Assembly: GCA_030674185.1 (NCBI GenBank) | Contig: JAPXFY010000026.1 | Span: 54,031,712 to 54,095,711, forward strand | Length of the DNA: 64,000 nt | Origin: Monoplex corrugatus | Lineage: Eukaryota; Mollusca; Gastropoda; Littorinimorpha; Ranellidae | Reading direction: 5' to 3' | Part shown: one piece after another, positions 1 through 11,104 of the stretch | How the letters are laid out: each line of letters begins with the position of its first letter | Position numbering within the stretch: the first letter of the stretch is position 1 | The notes under the pieces: model-generated | Database searches by the model: none | What the model saw: the letters and a program-made list of their open reading frames with translations, nothing else | What the model was told of the DNA's origin: nothing | Program-made: the position numbers and the translations under genes

Positions 1-1258
1 AAGAAGACATTCCACCAGTAGTAGGCCTGATCTGACAATGCCTCCACGACGAAAATTGAGCGAGTTTGAGAGGGGACGAGCTGTTGCATAGTTCCAAGAT
101 GGTGTTCCCAAGCGAGAAGTGGCCAGGCGACTTCAGGTGTCCATCTCGGTCATTGTCAGACTGATTCAACGCTTCACAGCCACTGGGAGGGTCCATGAAA
201 GACGCAGATCTGGTCGACCGAAGAAGACAAACCCACGTGAAGATCGTCTCATTGAACGACAAGCCCTGCAGACAAGAACAGCCTCTTCCAGCATCATTCA
301 AAGGCAGCTGAGGGTGGCTACTAACATCAACATCAGCCAGCAGACCATACGGAACCGCTACGGAACCTCCGTTCTCGTCGCCCAGCTGTACGGCCACGCT
401 TAACTCCAGCCCATAGGGCAGCACGCCGCGCCTTCTGCAGACGTCACGTGAGGTGGACACGTCAGCAATGGTCCCAGGTCCTGTTCAGTGATGAATCACG
501 CTTCACCATGAACCACAACGACGGCCGACTGAGGGTCTGGAGGCGCCCAGGGCAACGCTTTATTGACACCACTGTCCAAGAAAAGGTGGCCTTCAGCCTT
601 CACCACAGAACACCCTTGTATCATGTACAGGGTAACCTGACTGGCCTCCGATACCGGGATGAGATCCTTCGACCACTGGCTGTGCCTACACTGCAGCAGA
701 TGGGACCGACGGCTGTCTATCAGGATGACAACGCTCGCCCCCACAGGGCAAAGGTGGTCAACGACTTCCTGCAGCAGTCTGGAGTCAACAGAATGGAGTG
801 GCCAGCATGCAGTCCCGATCTCAACCCGATTGAGAACCTCTGGGATGAGCTGGATCGCAAAGTGAGGAGCAACCACCCCCCTCCCAGGGTTGCCCAACAC
901 CTCTACCAGATGCTGCAGGCTGAGTGGCAGGCGCTTCCACAGAGGATCTTCACCAACCTGGTCAACTCGATGAGGACTCGCTGCGTCGAGTGCCAGAACA
1001 GCCATGGCGGTTACACGCATTACTGAACTTTTGGGAGCCCTGTCTTGTGATTTCAATGACTTTGGGAAATCAAATTTAGATACGTACCCACTTTGATCAA
1101 ATGTACACACCAAACGATTGCTCGAAATTGAAGGCAATTGTGTATCGTTATCACTAAAGCATGGAATTAAATGTTTGCCAAACTTCAACGCATTGGCTTT
1201 CTTATTTTGAAAGTTATGAATTTTTGTGCAAGTGATCCTTAAGTTTTTGTGCGTAGCT
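1..1258 (+). mobile_element. Tc1-like DNA transposon, family A copy 1 (left end outside window)
   Basis: The window opens inside this element. Its right terminal inverted repeat is visible near 1231-1258 (TTAAGTTTTTGTGCGTAGCT) followed by a TA dinucleotide at 1259-1260, as expected for Tc1/mariner insertion. The interior is nearly identical to four other family A copies at 5335-6136, 21790-23046, 34071-36467 and 41231-42833. It lies within the 5' LTR of the retrotransposon that follows. The last bases of its right end (GCGTAGCT) mirror the left end of other copies rather than their right end (ATAGTG), a small oddity. Confidence 0.9.
39..1026 (+). pseudogene. Tc1-like transposase, family A copy 1, inactivated
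   Basis: The reading frame starts at ATG 39 with MPPRRKLSEFERGRAVA and has the family layout: N-terminal paired-type helix-turn-helix, a GRPKK-type basic linker near residue 66, then the DDE domain with LFSDESRF, YQDDNARPHRA and SPDLNPIENLWDEL. It is broken three ways. A TAG replaces a TGG codon at about 90. The helix-turn-helix/DDE junction near 345-365 is scrambled and shifts frame. An in-frame 33-base deletion near 593, flanked in the intact form by the 6-base repeat GGCCTT, removes the GGGSVMVWG strand of the catalytic core. It cannot encode active transposase. Confidence 0.9.
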
Positions 1259-1341
1259 TATAATGGAGAATCAGACAGCGAGGAATAAAGACGAAGAAGC
1301 ATTGCCCTGTCTTCCGAGTTGGCTGTAGAAAGAACGAAAGA
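1259..1341 (+). repeat. 5' LTR, right-hand part
   Basis: About 75 bases here (from GAGAATCAGACAGCG to GTAGAAAGAACGAAA) are identical to the end of the 3' LTR at 6150-6226, which defines the LTR. The first bases after the Tc1 end (TATAATG) also match the 3' LTR, but nine bases present at 6142-6150 (TAGTCAGTT) are missing. The left part of this LTR is outside the window, beyond the inserted Tc1 element. Confidence 0.85.
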
Positions 1342-1360
1342 TGGTGTCAGAAGTGGGATT
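1342..1360 (+). other. Primer binding site complementary to tRNA-Leu 3' end
   Basis: TGGTGTCAGAAGTGGGATT directly follows the 5' LTR. It begins with TGG, the complement of a tRNA CCA tail, and the rest matches the complement of animal tRNA-Leu 3' ends as I remember them. Minus-strand DNA synthesis of the retrotransposon would have started here. Confidence 0.7.
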
Positions 1361-1386
1361 ACGAACTCCAACAAAAATCCAGAATA

Positions 1387-2315
1387 TTGAAGACTAAAGA
1401 AGATGAACAAGAAGAGAGAAAAGCCAGTCGACGACATGCCAAGATTCCCTTGCCTCCTAAACTTGATGTGAATGGAGGAAACCTGCAGAGCAGCTGGAGG
1501 AAATTCAAGAGGATTTGGGACAGCTATGAAATTGTGACAAAACAGACAGAAGAAGACTCAACATACAGAACAGCAGTTTTTCTTTCTTGCATCGGGCTGG
1601 ATGCTATGGACATCTATGAAGGATTGGCATTTGCTGGTGAAGCTGAAAGAAATGACATTGACACTGTTCTCCAGAAATTCGAAGAATACTGTGTGGGTTC
1701 AACCAATGAAACTTACGAAGCATTCAGATTCAACTGCAGACATCAAGCAGCAGGAGAATCTATCGAACAGTTTGTAGCAGAACTGCGGAGACTGACCAAG
1801 ACCTGTAACTGGAAGACAGACTGTTGAGAGATCAAATCGTACTGGATGTACATGACGAGACTCTGCGATCAAAATTACTGGAAGTGCAACAGCTGACATT
1901 GACTGCATGTATTGATATGTGCAGAGTGCATGAATCAAGTCAACAACAAACCGTCCAAATGATGAGAAAAACGCAGGACACGCAGGAAGTCCAAGCTTTC
2001 AAAGAAAAGAAGACAGCAAAGCAGTATAGCAAAGGAAACAAACCAGAGTACAGAGAGAAATGCGGATATTGTGGTGGAAAGCACCCAAGAGCAAAAGAGA
2101 AATGTCCAGCATTTGGAAGAAAATGCAAAGCTTGTGGAGGAAATAATCACTTTGCTTCATGCTGCAGAAAACCCAAGAAAAATCAAAAGAAAACAAGAGT
2201 TCGGCACTTCGAAGAAGAAGAGACTGACACTGAAAGCGATAATGAAATCCTCGGGATCGAAGACAAAACCAGAAAAAAAGGAGAGAAACATACGAGCAAA
2301 AATGCTGATAAATGA
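1387..2315 (+). pseudogene. Retrotransposon gag, frameshifted
   Basis: Two adjoining open stretches, 1387-1827 and 1824-2315, together form a Gag-like protein of about 300 residues. The first part has capsid-like sequence (LPPKLDVNGGN, WRKFKRIWDSYEI). The second ends in two CCHC zinc knuckles, CGYCGGKHPRAKEKC and CKACGGNNHFASCC, which in this family bind genomic RNA, followed by an acidic tail. A frameshift at about 1824 separates the parts. No ATG is obvious at the start of the first part (the frame opens with TTG), so the start is uncertain. Pol follows in another frame, overlapping the gag end. Confidence 0.85.
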
Positions 2316-5081
2316 GATGCCGGTAACATTTCTTCTTGACACAGGTGCAACAACAAACGTGAGCCTGTACAGAGAAGTCACAGGAGATGAAAGAAAGTCT
2401 GACCTGCAAGATCTTCTGGTGATGTTCAACGGAACAGAAATGAAGCCTGTAGGGGAAATAGTGCTGCGAGTGAAAAACCACAAGAACAGAAAGAAATACA
2501 AAGTCAACTTCGCGATCACCAAAAGGGACTGTAAGCCAGTACTGGGACTGAAAGCTGTACAGCACATGCAATTGTTGACGATCAATGAAGAGAACATTGC
2601 AACGATAGCGGCGAATCAGAAAGAGGAGGAAAATGCAAAAGATATGCTCACAAAGTACAACGATGTCTTTGAAGGAGAAGGAAAACTAGAAGGGAAATTA
2701 CACCTAGAAACAGACCCCAGTATTGCTCCAGTGAAGATGCCTTGCAGAAAGTGGCCGATAGCAGTGCAAGAGAAAGTGAAGGACGAGCTGAAGAGGTTGA
2801 AAAAACTGGACGTGGTCACTAAAGTAGTCACGTCAACGGAGTGGATAAGCAGTTTGGTCGTAACAACAAAGAGCAATGGGAAAGTCAGACTGTGCATCGA
2901 CCCTAAGCCACTGAACAAAGCCCTCAGGAGAAACGAGTACCCTATGTCAACCATTGATGACGTACTGCCTCTCCTCAAAGATGCAAAATACTTCACACAC
3001 CTGGACGCGAAAAACGGGTTTTGGCACGTTGAACTGGACGAAGACAGCAGCTACCTGACAACATTTGAGACGCCTTTCGGCAAATACCGATGGAAACGAA
3101 TGCCCTTTGGAATTTCACCAGCCCCAGAAGAATTCCAGAGGAGGATTGACATCGCTCTGGCAGGACTGCCAGGCGTGGTGGCGGATCATGATGACATCTT
3201 TGTTTTTGGCAGAGGACCAACCGACGAAGCAGGAGCACAAGTTCATGATACCAACCTGAACCGTTTGCTACAACGATGCCGAGAGACTGGAATCAAACTC
3301 AACAAGGAGAAGGTTGAGATGAAACGAACAGAGATATCATATTTGGGACACATCTTCTCAAGAGAAGGCTTGAAAGCCGACCCAAAGAAATTGGACGCTG
3401 TCCAACAACTCCCAGTGCCAGAAGACAAAGCAGCTGTGCAGAGACTACTCGGTGTAGTCGGATACCTTTAGAAATTTGCACCGAACCTGTCTGAGGCAGC
3501 AGCACCACTCAGAGAACTGGTCAAAAAAGACGTCCACTTCAGATGGGATGAAGACGTCCACGGAGAAGCCCTGAAGAAAGTGAAGAAGATACTCTCTGAG
3601 CCACCGGTACTTCGCTACTTTGACTCTTCAGGAAAGCGTACAACCATCCTTCAATGTGATGCTTCACTGTTTGGACTTGGAGCTTGTCTCATGCAGGATG
3701 GTCAACCGATTCAGTACGCATCACGAGCCTTGACCGAGACAGAAAAAAGCTATGCTCAAATAGAAAAGGAGATGTTGGCAATACTCTTCGGTCTGGAAAG
3801 GTTGAGAGATACGTCTATGGAAGAGACATCCTGGTGGAGACCGACCACAAACCACTAGAGACCATTCTCAAGAAGAGCCTGCTCTTGGCACCTAAGAGGA
3901 TTCAGAGGATGCTACTCAGAACTCAGAAGTTCAGGTACACGGTAGTGTACAACCTGGATCTGAGATGCACCTGGCTGACACCCTCAGCAGAGCAGTCTGT
4001 GGAAAAGCGGAACAGCAAGTCACCCACAAGGAAGCCGTTTTCCTCACAGACCTGGAGAAAACAGACTCGTTACAAGAACTGGCCATCAGCCAAGAGAGAC
4101 TGAACAGTCTGCAGCAAGCAACTCAGGAAGATGCAACCATGAAAACCCTGAAAGCTGTCATTCTACAAGGCTGGCCAGAGGAGAAACAACAACTTTCATT
4201 ACAGTTACAAGAATACTTTCCTTTCAGGGAGGAACTGCAACGGACTTGTCTTCAAAAGCCACAGAGTAATTGTACCTGAAAGCGAAAGAGCAGACATCGT
4301 TGAGAAACTTCATGCAAGCCACTCAGGAATTCAGAGCTGCATAAGAGCACGTGAGGTAGTCTACTGGCCCAGGATGAACATGGACATTGAAGATTTTGTC
4401 AAAACATGCAGCGCCTGTAACACATACCAACGTGGTCAGCAGAAGGAACCACTTATCAGTACAGAGATCCCTGACCTGCCCTGGCAAAACATCGCTTGTG
4501 ACATCTTTGACCATAATGGCAATGAATACCTGGTCACGGTCGATCACTACTCTTGATTTCTTTGAGATTGATCGGTTACAAACAAGAGAATCCAAAGAGG
4601 TCATTATCTGTCTGAAGAGACACTTGGCAAGACACGGAATACCAGAACGCCTGACTGTGGAACTCAATTCACATCAAACCAGTTTGGAAAGTTCAGAAAA
4701 ACATATGGGTTTGAACACGTAACAAGCTCACCACACTACCCTCAGTCCAATGGAAAAGCAGAGAGCGAGGTGAAGGCTGCAAAGACGTGCATGAAGAAAG
4801 CAGAACACAACAATCAAGATCCCTTCCTCGCTTTACTTGAGCTGAGAAACATCCCGACAGAGACTGTAAACAGTTCGCCTGTTCAGAGACTGTTCGGCAG
4901 AAGAACACGAACACAAGTGCCGACGTCAAAGACATTACTCCAACCTACAGTTGTACCAATCAAGAAAGAACTTGAGAAAAGGAAACTGAAAACTCTACCA
5001 CAATCAGATAAACTGAAAGCATTGCGAAATATGGACATGATGATGATGGATAGTGTAATGATCCGAGATAAAATGAGGTGA
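2283..5081 (+). pseudogene. Retrotransposon pol (protease, RT, RNase H, integrase), multiply broken
   Basis: Domains in order: aspartic protease with LLDTGATTNV (about 2332); reverse transcriptase with LDAKNGFWHVELD and MPFGISPAPEEFQ (about 3000-3130) and the catalytic block ADHDDIFVFG (about 3185); RNase H with LQCDASLFGLGACLM (about 3650) and YASRALTETEKSYAQIEKE; integrase with an HHCC finger (HASHSGIQ ... CSACNTYQ, about 4315-4430), part of the DDE core (CDIFDHNG, about 4500) and SSPHYPQSNGKAE (about 4725). Lesions include a TAG near 3469, frameshifts near 3820, 3960 and 4240, a TGA at about 4554 and further shifts in the integrase core. The polyprotein cannot be made from this copy. Confidence 0.88.
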
Positions 5082-5224
5082 ATGAATGATTGGGCCCTGT
5101 GCGTGAGAATGAGTGTTAATGCTGTGCGTGAGAATGAGTGTTAATGCTGTGATAAAGGTGGGAAACACATTTATTTCGTATGGACTGAAAGATAGGGAAA
5201 ATGATTAATTGATTTTGTTTCCTT

Positions 5225-5237
5225 AAAGAAAGGGAGA
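5225..5237 (+). other. Polypurine tract of LTR retrotransposon
   Basis: AAAGAAAGGGAGA immediately precedes the TGTGACG start of the 3' LTR. In retrotransposons this RNase H-resistant primer starts plus-strand synthesis. Position and composition both fit. Confidence 0.75.
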
Positions 5238-5334
5238 TGTGACGTGTGTTAACAGTAAACAGCGTGCGGATAGCAGCACGGCATAATATTCGTTTAAATG
5301 ATAACTGAATGCTGTTCACTGTGAAATGTATATA

Positions 5335-6136
5335 AGCTACGCACAAAAAGTTAAGGATCACTATGAGAAAACAGGTGCGTAATAAACTCAGTTCGCTACT
5401 GTTATTTATTTCTCAGTCCAGCCAAATTGTTATGAATTCTTGTTCAGCTGTAAGTGGGCGATGTTGTGTTAGTGCGAAAATTGCACGGGATTCTCTACTA
5501 CTGAGCTTGGCCGCAAACGGAAAAGCGGAAACTTGCGAAAAAGGACCTTGTTTTGGAACGTTCTGCCTGAACACATTGCACAAGCCAGATGAAAAAACCA
5601 TTATTCACGTGCAAGCACTGCTATTTATGTGTGAGATGCTGTCTCTTGCTTGGCTTTATAAGAAGACATTCCACCAGTAGTAGGCCTGATCTGACAATGC
5701 CTCCACGACGAAAATTGAGCGAGTTTGAGAGGGGACGAGCTGTTGCATGGTTCCAAGATGGTGTTCCCAAGCGAGAAGTGGCCAAGCGACTTCAGGTGTC
5801 CATCTCGGTCATTGTCAGACTGATTCAACGCCAACCTGGTCAACTCGAAGAGGACTCGCTGCGTCGAGTGCCAGAACAGCCATGGCGGTTACACGCATTA
5901 CTGAACTTTTGGGAGCCCTGTCTTGTGATTTCAATGACTTTGGGAAATCAAATTTAGATACGTACCCACTTTGATCAAATGTACACACCAAACGATTGCT
6001 CGAAATTGAAGGCAATTGTGTATCGTTATCACTAAAGCATGGAATTAAATGTTTGCCAAATTTCAACGCATTGGCTTTCTTATTTTGAAAGTTATGAATT
6101 TTTGTGCAAGTGATCCTTAACTTTTTGTGCATAGTG
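5335..6136 (+). mobile_element. Tc1-like transposon, family A copy 2 (internally deleted)
   Basis: Bounded by TA at 5333-5334 and 6137-6138. The left terminal repeat AGCTACGCACAAAAAGTTAA (5335 on) and the right end ...TTAACTTTTTGTGCATAGTG are inverted repeats of each other. At about 802 bp it is half the full length of about 1.6 kb seen at 41231-42833. The centre has been lost between CTGATTCAACG (about 5829) and CCAACCTGGTCAACTC, leaving a non-autonomous derivative with intact ends that a family A transposase could in principle have mobilised. Confidence 0.92.
5697..5904 (+). pseudogene. Tc1-like transposase remnant (family A copy 2)
   Basis: ATG at 5697 opens the usual MPPRRKLSEFERGRAVAWFQ N-terminus and helix-turn-helix, then jumps at about 5830 to the last 30 or so codons of the gene, whose terminal GGYTHY and stop lie at 5902-5904 in another frame. 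The GRPKK linker and the whole DDE core are absent. Confidence 0.88.
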
Positions 6137-6228
6137 TATAATGTAGTCAGTTGAGAATCAGACAGCGAGGAATAAAGACGAAGAAGCATTGCCCTGTCTT
6201 CCGAGTTGGCTGTAGAAAGAACGAAACA

Positions 6229-6304
6229 GTGTCTGTGTCTGTCTCTGTGTCTGTGTCTGTGTCTGTGTCTGTGTCTGTGTCTGTGTCTGTGTCTGTGTCT
6301 GTGT
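6229..6304. repeat. (TGTCTG)n microsatellite
   Basis: About 12 copies of a six-base unit start directly at the 3' LTR end, with one TCTCTG variant near the beginning. No coding potential. Confidence 0.95.
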
Positions 6305-6355
6305 AAGCGATAAATCAGTCTTTCTTGGGTTGTTTCCAGTTTCTCAGGGCAGCTT

Positions 6356-6511
6356 GACGTGCATGTGTTTGTGTGTGTGTGTGTCCATGTTTGTAAGCGC
6401 GTGCGTGTGTGTATGTGTATGTATGTGTGTGTGTGTGCGTGTGTGCGTGTGTGAGTGCTGGGCGCGTGCGCGTGTGTCTGTATGTGTGTACGTGCGTGCG
6501 TGCGTGCGTAC

Positions 6512-6549
<38 letters not shown>

Positions 6550-7196
6550 AATAATAATGTTATGTAACAAGAAATAACCGAAATACCGGAGGGTGCAGGA
6601 TAGGACCCAAAGCAACAATGCCTCACCACTGGCCAAACAATCACCTTCAAGCCATTTGACCAAGGAAAGGGAGACTATCTGGGCGCTGTATAACCCATTT
6701 GGACCCAGTCATCAGTTACCTTGATCACATGCCAGTTGCCACGTTGGGGAGATGACAAACCCCGGGACATAGCCACTCAACTGACACCAGCCAGGCCAGG
6801 CCAGGCCCAGTAACCATGCCAAGACAGATTAAAAGAGCCTGCCTTTGCTGTACCAGTATCTGGATTTTCATCTATCTGTTTGGCAGCTTGCCCAGCTACC
6901 AGCTTTCACAGCTCCCATCTCATCTCCCCTCACTATAGTCTGGACACTAAGTAGTTGGAGGATCCCTACATTGTTTTACGAAAAATAATCAGGAGATGTT
7001 TGTTCAATCGCAATAGTGATCAGATGCGATGCTCCATACACAATCTATTTTGACTTTTCAACTAGATCTGACATACCCCAAACAGGATCACAAGTTTGTC
7101 GTCTTTCTGCACTGTCACCATGATTTCCCTGCAATCATCAGGTCTAATGTATGAGAGCTAACAGTGACACTGGCATCATTAACCTATTCTTGTAGT

Positions 7197-7275
<79 letters not shown>

Positions 7276-7505
7276 CACACACACACACATACATACACAC
7301 ACACATACACACATACACATACACGCATACACACACTACACACATCACATACGGACACATGCATATACATAGATACACATTGATTTTGGATAATATTAAT
7401 TTTCTCCATAATGGTTTTATAAACGAGGGAAAACAGAATTGCTACATGTCTTATTAGCAAAGTAGACTGTGTATAGACATTTATTTGACAAGTGACCATT
7501 TGTAT
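6356..7505. repeat. Segmental duplication, copy 1, with (TG)n and (CA)n tracts
   Basis: From GACGTGCATGTGTTTGTG this stretch is repeated with few changes at 36477-37640. It includes a long TG-rich tract (6361-6547), about 650 bases of unique sequence without recognisable coding content, and a CA tract (7199-7330). The homology continues into the LRR part of the receptor pseudogene (to about 8310). The TG and CA tracts differ in length between copies, as expected of fast-evolving microsatellites. Confidence 0.88.
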
Positions 7506-10060
7506 TACAGTGAAGAAAATGCTAGTACACACTGTTGGTGACAAACACACTGAAGCCACTTGAAGAAGTTTTTTTTCTGTGCACACAAACGTACAACAAA
7601 ACAGATGTTACCAGTCACTAACAGACAGCTGATCAACCTGAGAAACACTCGATACATTGCTGATTGAAGTAAATCTTCACATGATGAAATTTCGTCTTTG
7701 GGGGAATGGCAAAACTTACCATCAAAGTTATGTGGTAGTATTTCTTTGCAGCATAATTTAGAATTCAGTGTCGATATGACATGGAGATGGACAAGATCTT
7801 TGAATATGTCAGGTGGAAATGTTTTCACAGGACTGCCTTCCATGTACAATGCTGTTAATTTTGGCGGAAACTTAAAGCCTTCTGTTCTGACAGTATTGAT
7901 TGTAGTAAATGTCAAATTCAGTTCCTGCAATTTCAGGAATTTGGACAAGACTTTTATGTCAAACATTTTCTGTTTGGTATATGACAGGTCTATCGTTGTG
8001 AGTGCACTTTGCAGAATATCAGACGAGGGATCAGAGTGGAGTGAAGTGATAGGATTGTTGGACAGGGACAGTGTCTGTAGATTTTCTAAACTGACAAAAT
8101 AAGTCATGTTGACATGCTGTAGTTTGTTTTCACTAAGATCAAGAAACTGTAAGTTGGTCAACTTCATGCTGGACAGGACAGTCAATGAACACTTGGCAAG
8201 AATCAGATGAATCAGATAGGTATGATTACTCACATCAGACAGACTCACTCCTGTACCTGTAGCGTCCAAGTAACGGAGCTGTGGGAAGAGGTAAGCAGGG
8301 AAAGGCTGATAGCACAGAAATGTGACCTTAACACAGGCAACCCACAGGACAGGTCAGATCACACAATAATTCATCATCATACAGTGGGCAATGAGGCCAG
8401 CCATCACACATGTGGTCACCATGTAGACATATTATGGCACTTCTACATCGAAAGAAACCTGGACACGTCAGTTCATTACATCCCTCTTCGTCCTCGTGGT
8501 CCATACAGTCGAACATTCCATTGCATCGTGTGTAGACAGGCAGGCAGTCATTGAACTTACCAGGACAACGATAGTGGCTGTCATGACAGGATTCATTGGA
8601 CTTTATTGGAGTTGAACTAAAAATAATGATACCATCAAAATCGATGAGAACAGGTGATGGAAAAATTGGTGCAAAGCCATCAATCAAATTGTGTCTGTAC
8701 CTTTTACAGTTCAGCTCATCTGATTCGTCCACACAATGGAACACTTTGTCACAGACAACATCATGGGACACACACTGACCGTTAGTACAGGTAAACATGT
8801 TGACACAAGGAGGATGTTTACAGAATGACTCATCACTCTTATTCTGACAGTTTTGTACGAAGTTACATACCAGGGTGTATGACAACGTGGTGACGTCATC
8901 ATCACAGGTGAATAAAGGGACAAAAGTGACGTGATCATCATGCGTGTGTGACAAGCGATCAGAAAAGATACACGAAGATGTGTGCCCTTGACCACACACG
9001 TCATACTGGTGTGAACCACACAGCAGAAATGCATGTGTCACGTGACCATCAGGACACGTCATGAGAGATTGGTGCATGTAGATAGGAAAAGGGGTCCTAG
9101 TCAATGTTATTACTTGTAAAGGATGGTGAGTCTGGTGAGTCTGGTTGATCCTGAATTCACACATTATGCAATCTTCGTCCTCTTGAACGAAACCGAGATC
9201 TGTTGTATAATTACAATCACTCCTGTAAAGGACATTGTTGTAATTGTAGATACATAGTGATGTCTTTCCACTAATTATACGAGCAAGATCTTTAAATGGA
9301 ACAGAATGGTAAAAGACAGTCCTGTCTTCACTGATGACATTCTTTCTGTACATGTTGGGAAACGACATGTCGTCAGTGGTGAAGCCAACCCAAAAGGTCA
9401 AAGGCATATACAAGATATGGACTGGTTAACTTGTCAACCAGTCCTCACATCTGGGTATGTTAGGCATACCTCCCAAGGACTTGCAATGCTTGTCAGATTT
9501 TTTACACATATTACCATCATCACTTTTGCTATCTGGAGGACAGACAAATTTGTAGCAATGGTTACATAACGCCACCAAATCTTGACAGTCAGAACTGCTG
9601 AAGGGACAGCGTTCTGTTTCATCCCGTCCATCTTCACACTCTGACTTCATGTTACAGTCCAGGTGGGGCTGAAAGCTGGAATAGTAATTGACAGAACAGT
9701 TGAACTTACCACGGGATATCTTTTGAGGTGTTTGATTTTCAAAGTGAAAGGAAAAGAACAATCTGAGGCATGGTATGTCCATTGTTCGTTTGTGTATCGA
9801 ACAATGAGTGTTTGGGTGTGGAAAACACAGTTATACAGCCATTGCTCATAGTCTTTCCACACCAATATCCAATACTGTTCTTTGCATACAGATCGACGAA
9901 AAGTTTTCTACGGCGCCATATCATTTTTTTAAGACTGATCATAATGGCATTTTCAGGTGGGATAGGGAATGCCAACAAGACTACAGGCTGCCTAGAATTC
10001 TGTGTACTGTAATTCCGTTTTGGTGTGATGTGCCCTGTTGTAGGCGATGTCTTCACCACC
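7505..10060 (-). pseudogene. GRL101-like receptor pseudogene 1 (lectin-LDLa-LRR, truncated after TM1)
   Basis: Read on the minus strand, a CUB-like stretch (10060-9740) is followed by an LDLa half-repeat (CNMKSECEDGRDETERC, about 9660-9605), a C-type lectin-like domain (CHCYKFVCPP ... TFWVGFTTDD ... DCIMCEF, about 9590-9150), four more LDLa repeats (about 8920-8350, e.g. CTNGQCVSHDVVCDK and CDGWPHCPLYDDELLC), then LRRs (LRYLDATGTG replaced by LLGRYRS in one frame; LQFLDLSENKLQ, LQTLSLSNNPITSL), an LRR C-cap (KLCCKEILP) and one transmembrane segment (FLRLISCLLVTGNICFVV, about 7640). Extracellular ligand sensing at the plasma membrane is the family role. Lesions: frameshift near 9755, in-frame TAA at 9426-9428, TAA plus frameshift near 8325. 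TM2-TM7 are missing downstream. Confidence 0.8.
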
Positions 10061-10189
10061 AGCAATTTGCAAAAAAACATTTCCTGAAAACAAACCAGCA
10101 CCCCAACAGACACACAATCACCAAACCATTCCCTAAACCAACCAACCACTCATCCAACCACTAGCCAACAAAACCATAGGAGAGAGAAA

Positions 10190-10195
10190 GGATGG

Positions 10196-10253
<58 letters not shown>

Positions 10254-10280
10254 AGAGAGAAAAGAGAGAGAGAGAGAGTA
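10190..10280. repeat. (GA)n microsatellite
   Basis: Almost pure AG/GA dinucleotides with two single-base interruptions. The open frame on the other strand is an artefact of the repeat. Confidence 0.95.
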
Positions 10281-11104
10281 CATAAAGAAAGATAACAATA
10301 GAAAACGAATGATATGGCATTTACACGAAAAGTCAACAGTCGATTAATTAATTTTCTGTCCCTCTATTGGCCAGAGTATATTAATTTATGCAAACATGAA
10401 TAATACAGAACCCCATACAGACGTCCACAATTTCAATCCTCAGTATGTCAGAACTCTGCTATGGCTGAACAAAACAGAAAACGAAACCCTCCCAAGATCG
10501 AACCCCACCCAGCTGCTTGACAAATTCAAACAAAAATTATTTATGGCACTATGATAAGCACAGACAGCAAAATAAACAATCCCACAAACACAGACGACAA
10601 CACACAAGTGAAAAGAACGGAATAATACACACCATACAATAAAACAATCAGCGTGTTATCTATGTATTTCCCAGGGGAATTTAAATCCTGTAAGTGACCT
10701 TCTAGCATACTACTTGACATGCATACCCCATTTTCCTGTATATAATTATTGTATACTTCCAACTGCTAACTGTGCGGACTATGTAATGGGAAAGAGCTGG
10801 CATCTGGGCAGGCTACCAGACAGACAGATAAAGGCTCAGGATAAGGCAAGAGACGGGTCTTTCGTTCTGTCTCGGTCCAGTAACTGGGCTGGACCTGGTC
10901 AGTGTGCGTTGCATGGCTGTGTGTCCTTGGTTTGATATTCAGCAGAACTAGCCAAGCTAAAACAGCGTTTCACTTTTACTACCGAATGCCTATCAACAGA
11001 CATCGGGAAGAGACTTCTCCAGTGTTACATAGAACGAGTACTATTGTACTTATGCAAAGCCTTGGACAACCAACGAGCAAAATATAAACATAACAGAGCC
11101 TAGG
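10281..11104. other. Stretch without recognisable feature
   Basis: AT-rich, stop-dense sequence on both strands. Short open frames here show no motif I recognise, and no terminal repeats or tandem units are evident. Confidence 0.5.

Larger units (their letters stand above)
1..6228 (+). mobile_element. Decayed Ty3/gypsy-type LTR retrotransposon with Tc1 insertions in both LTRs
   Basis: Order on the plus strand: end of 5' LTR (1259-1341), primer binding site (1342-1360), gag with two zinc knuckles, protease, reverse transcriptase, RNase H, integrase, polypurine tract (5225-5237), 3' LTR (5238-6228). The order protease-RT-RNaseH-integrase identifies Ty3/gypsy rather than Ty1/copia. The tRNA-Leu-like primer site and zinc-knuckle spacing suggest a Mag-type lineage (inference). 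No envelope gene is seen between integrase and polypurine tract. Coding regions carry several frameshifts and stops, so this copy is dead. The 5' LTR start lies outside the window. Confidence 0.88.
5238..6228 (+). repeat. 3' LTR, split by Tc1-like insertion
   Basis: The LTR begins TGTGACGTGTG after the polypurine tract and ends ACGAAACA at 6228, keeping the usual TG...CA ends. It is split by the family A Tc1 element at 5335-6136, leaving about 97 + 92 bases of true LTR. The split falls in a TATA-like string (GTATATAA, 5328-5335) that would be the LTR promoter. The right half matches the 5' LTR remnant at 1259-1341. Confidence 0.85.

Noticed and set aside
496..1188. 230-codon minus-strand frame over Tc1 copy 1, and similar frames over all other transposases
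   Set aside because: Antisense shadows of the transposase coding strand; they end wherever the sense codons change and have no motifs.
6315..7586. Cys-Val and His-Thr rich frames over TG/CA tracts (also 30.7, 33.7, 36.5, 37.3, 46.4 kb)
   Set aside because: Dinucleotide repeats, not coding.
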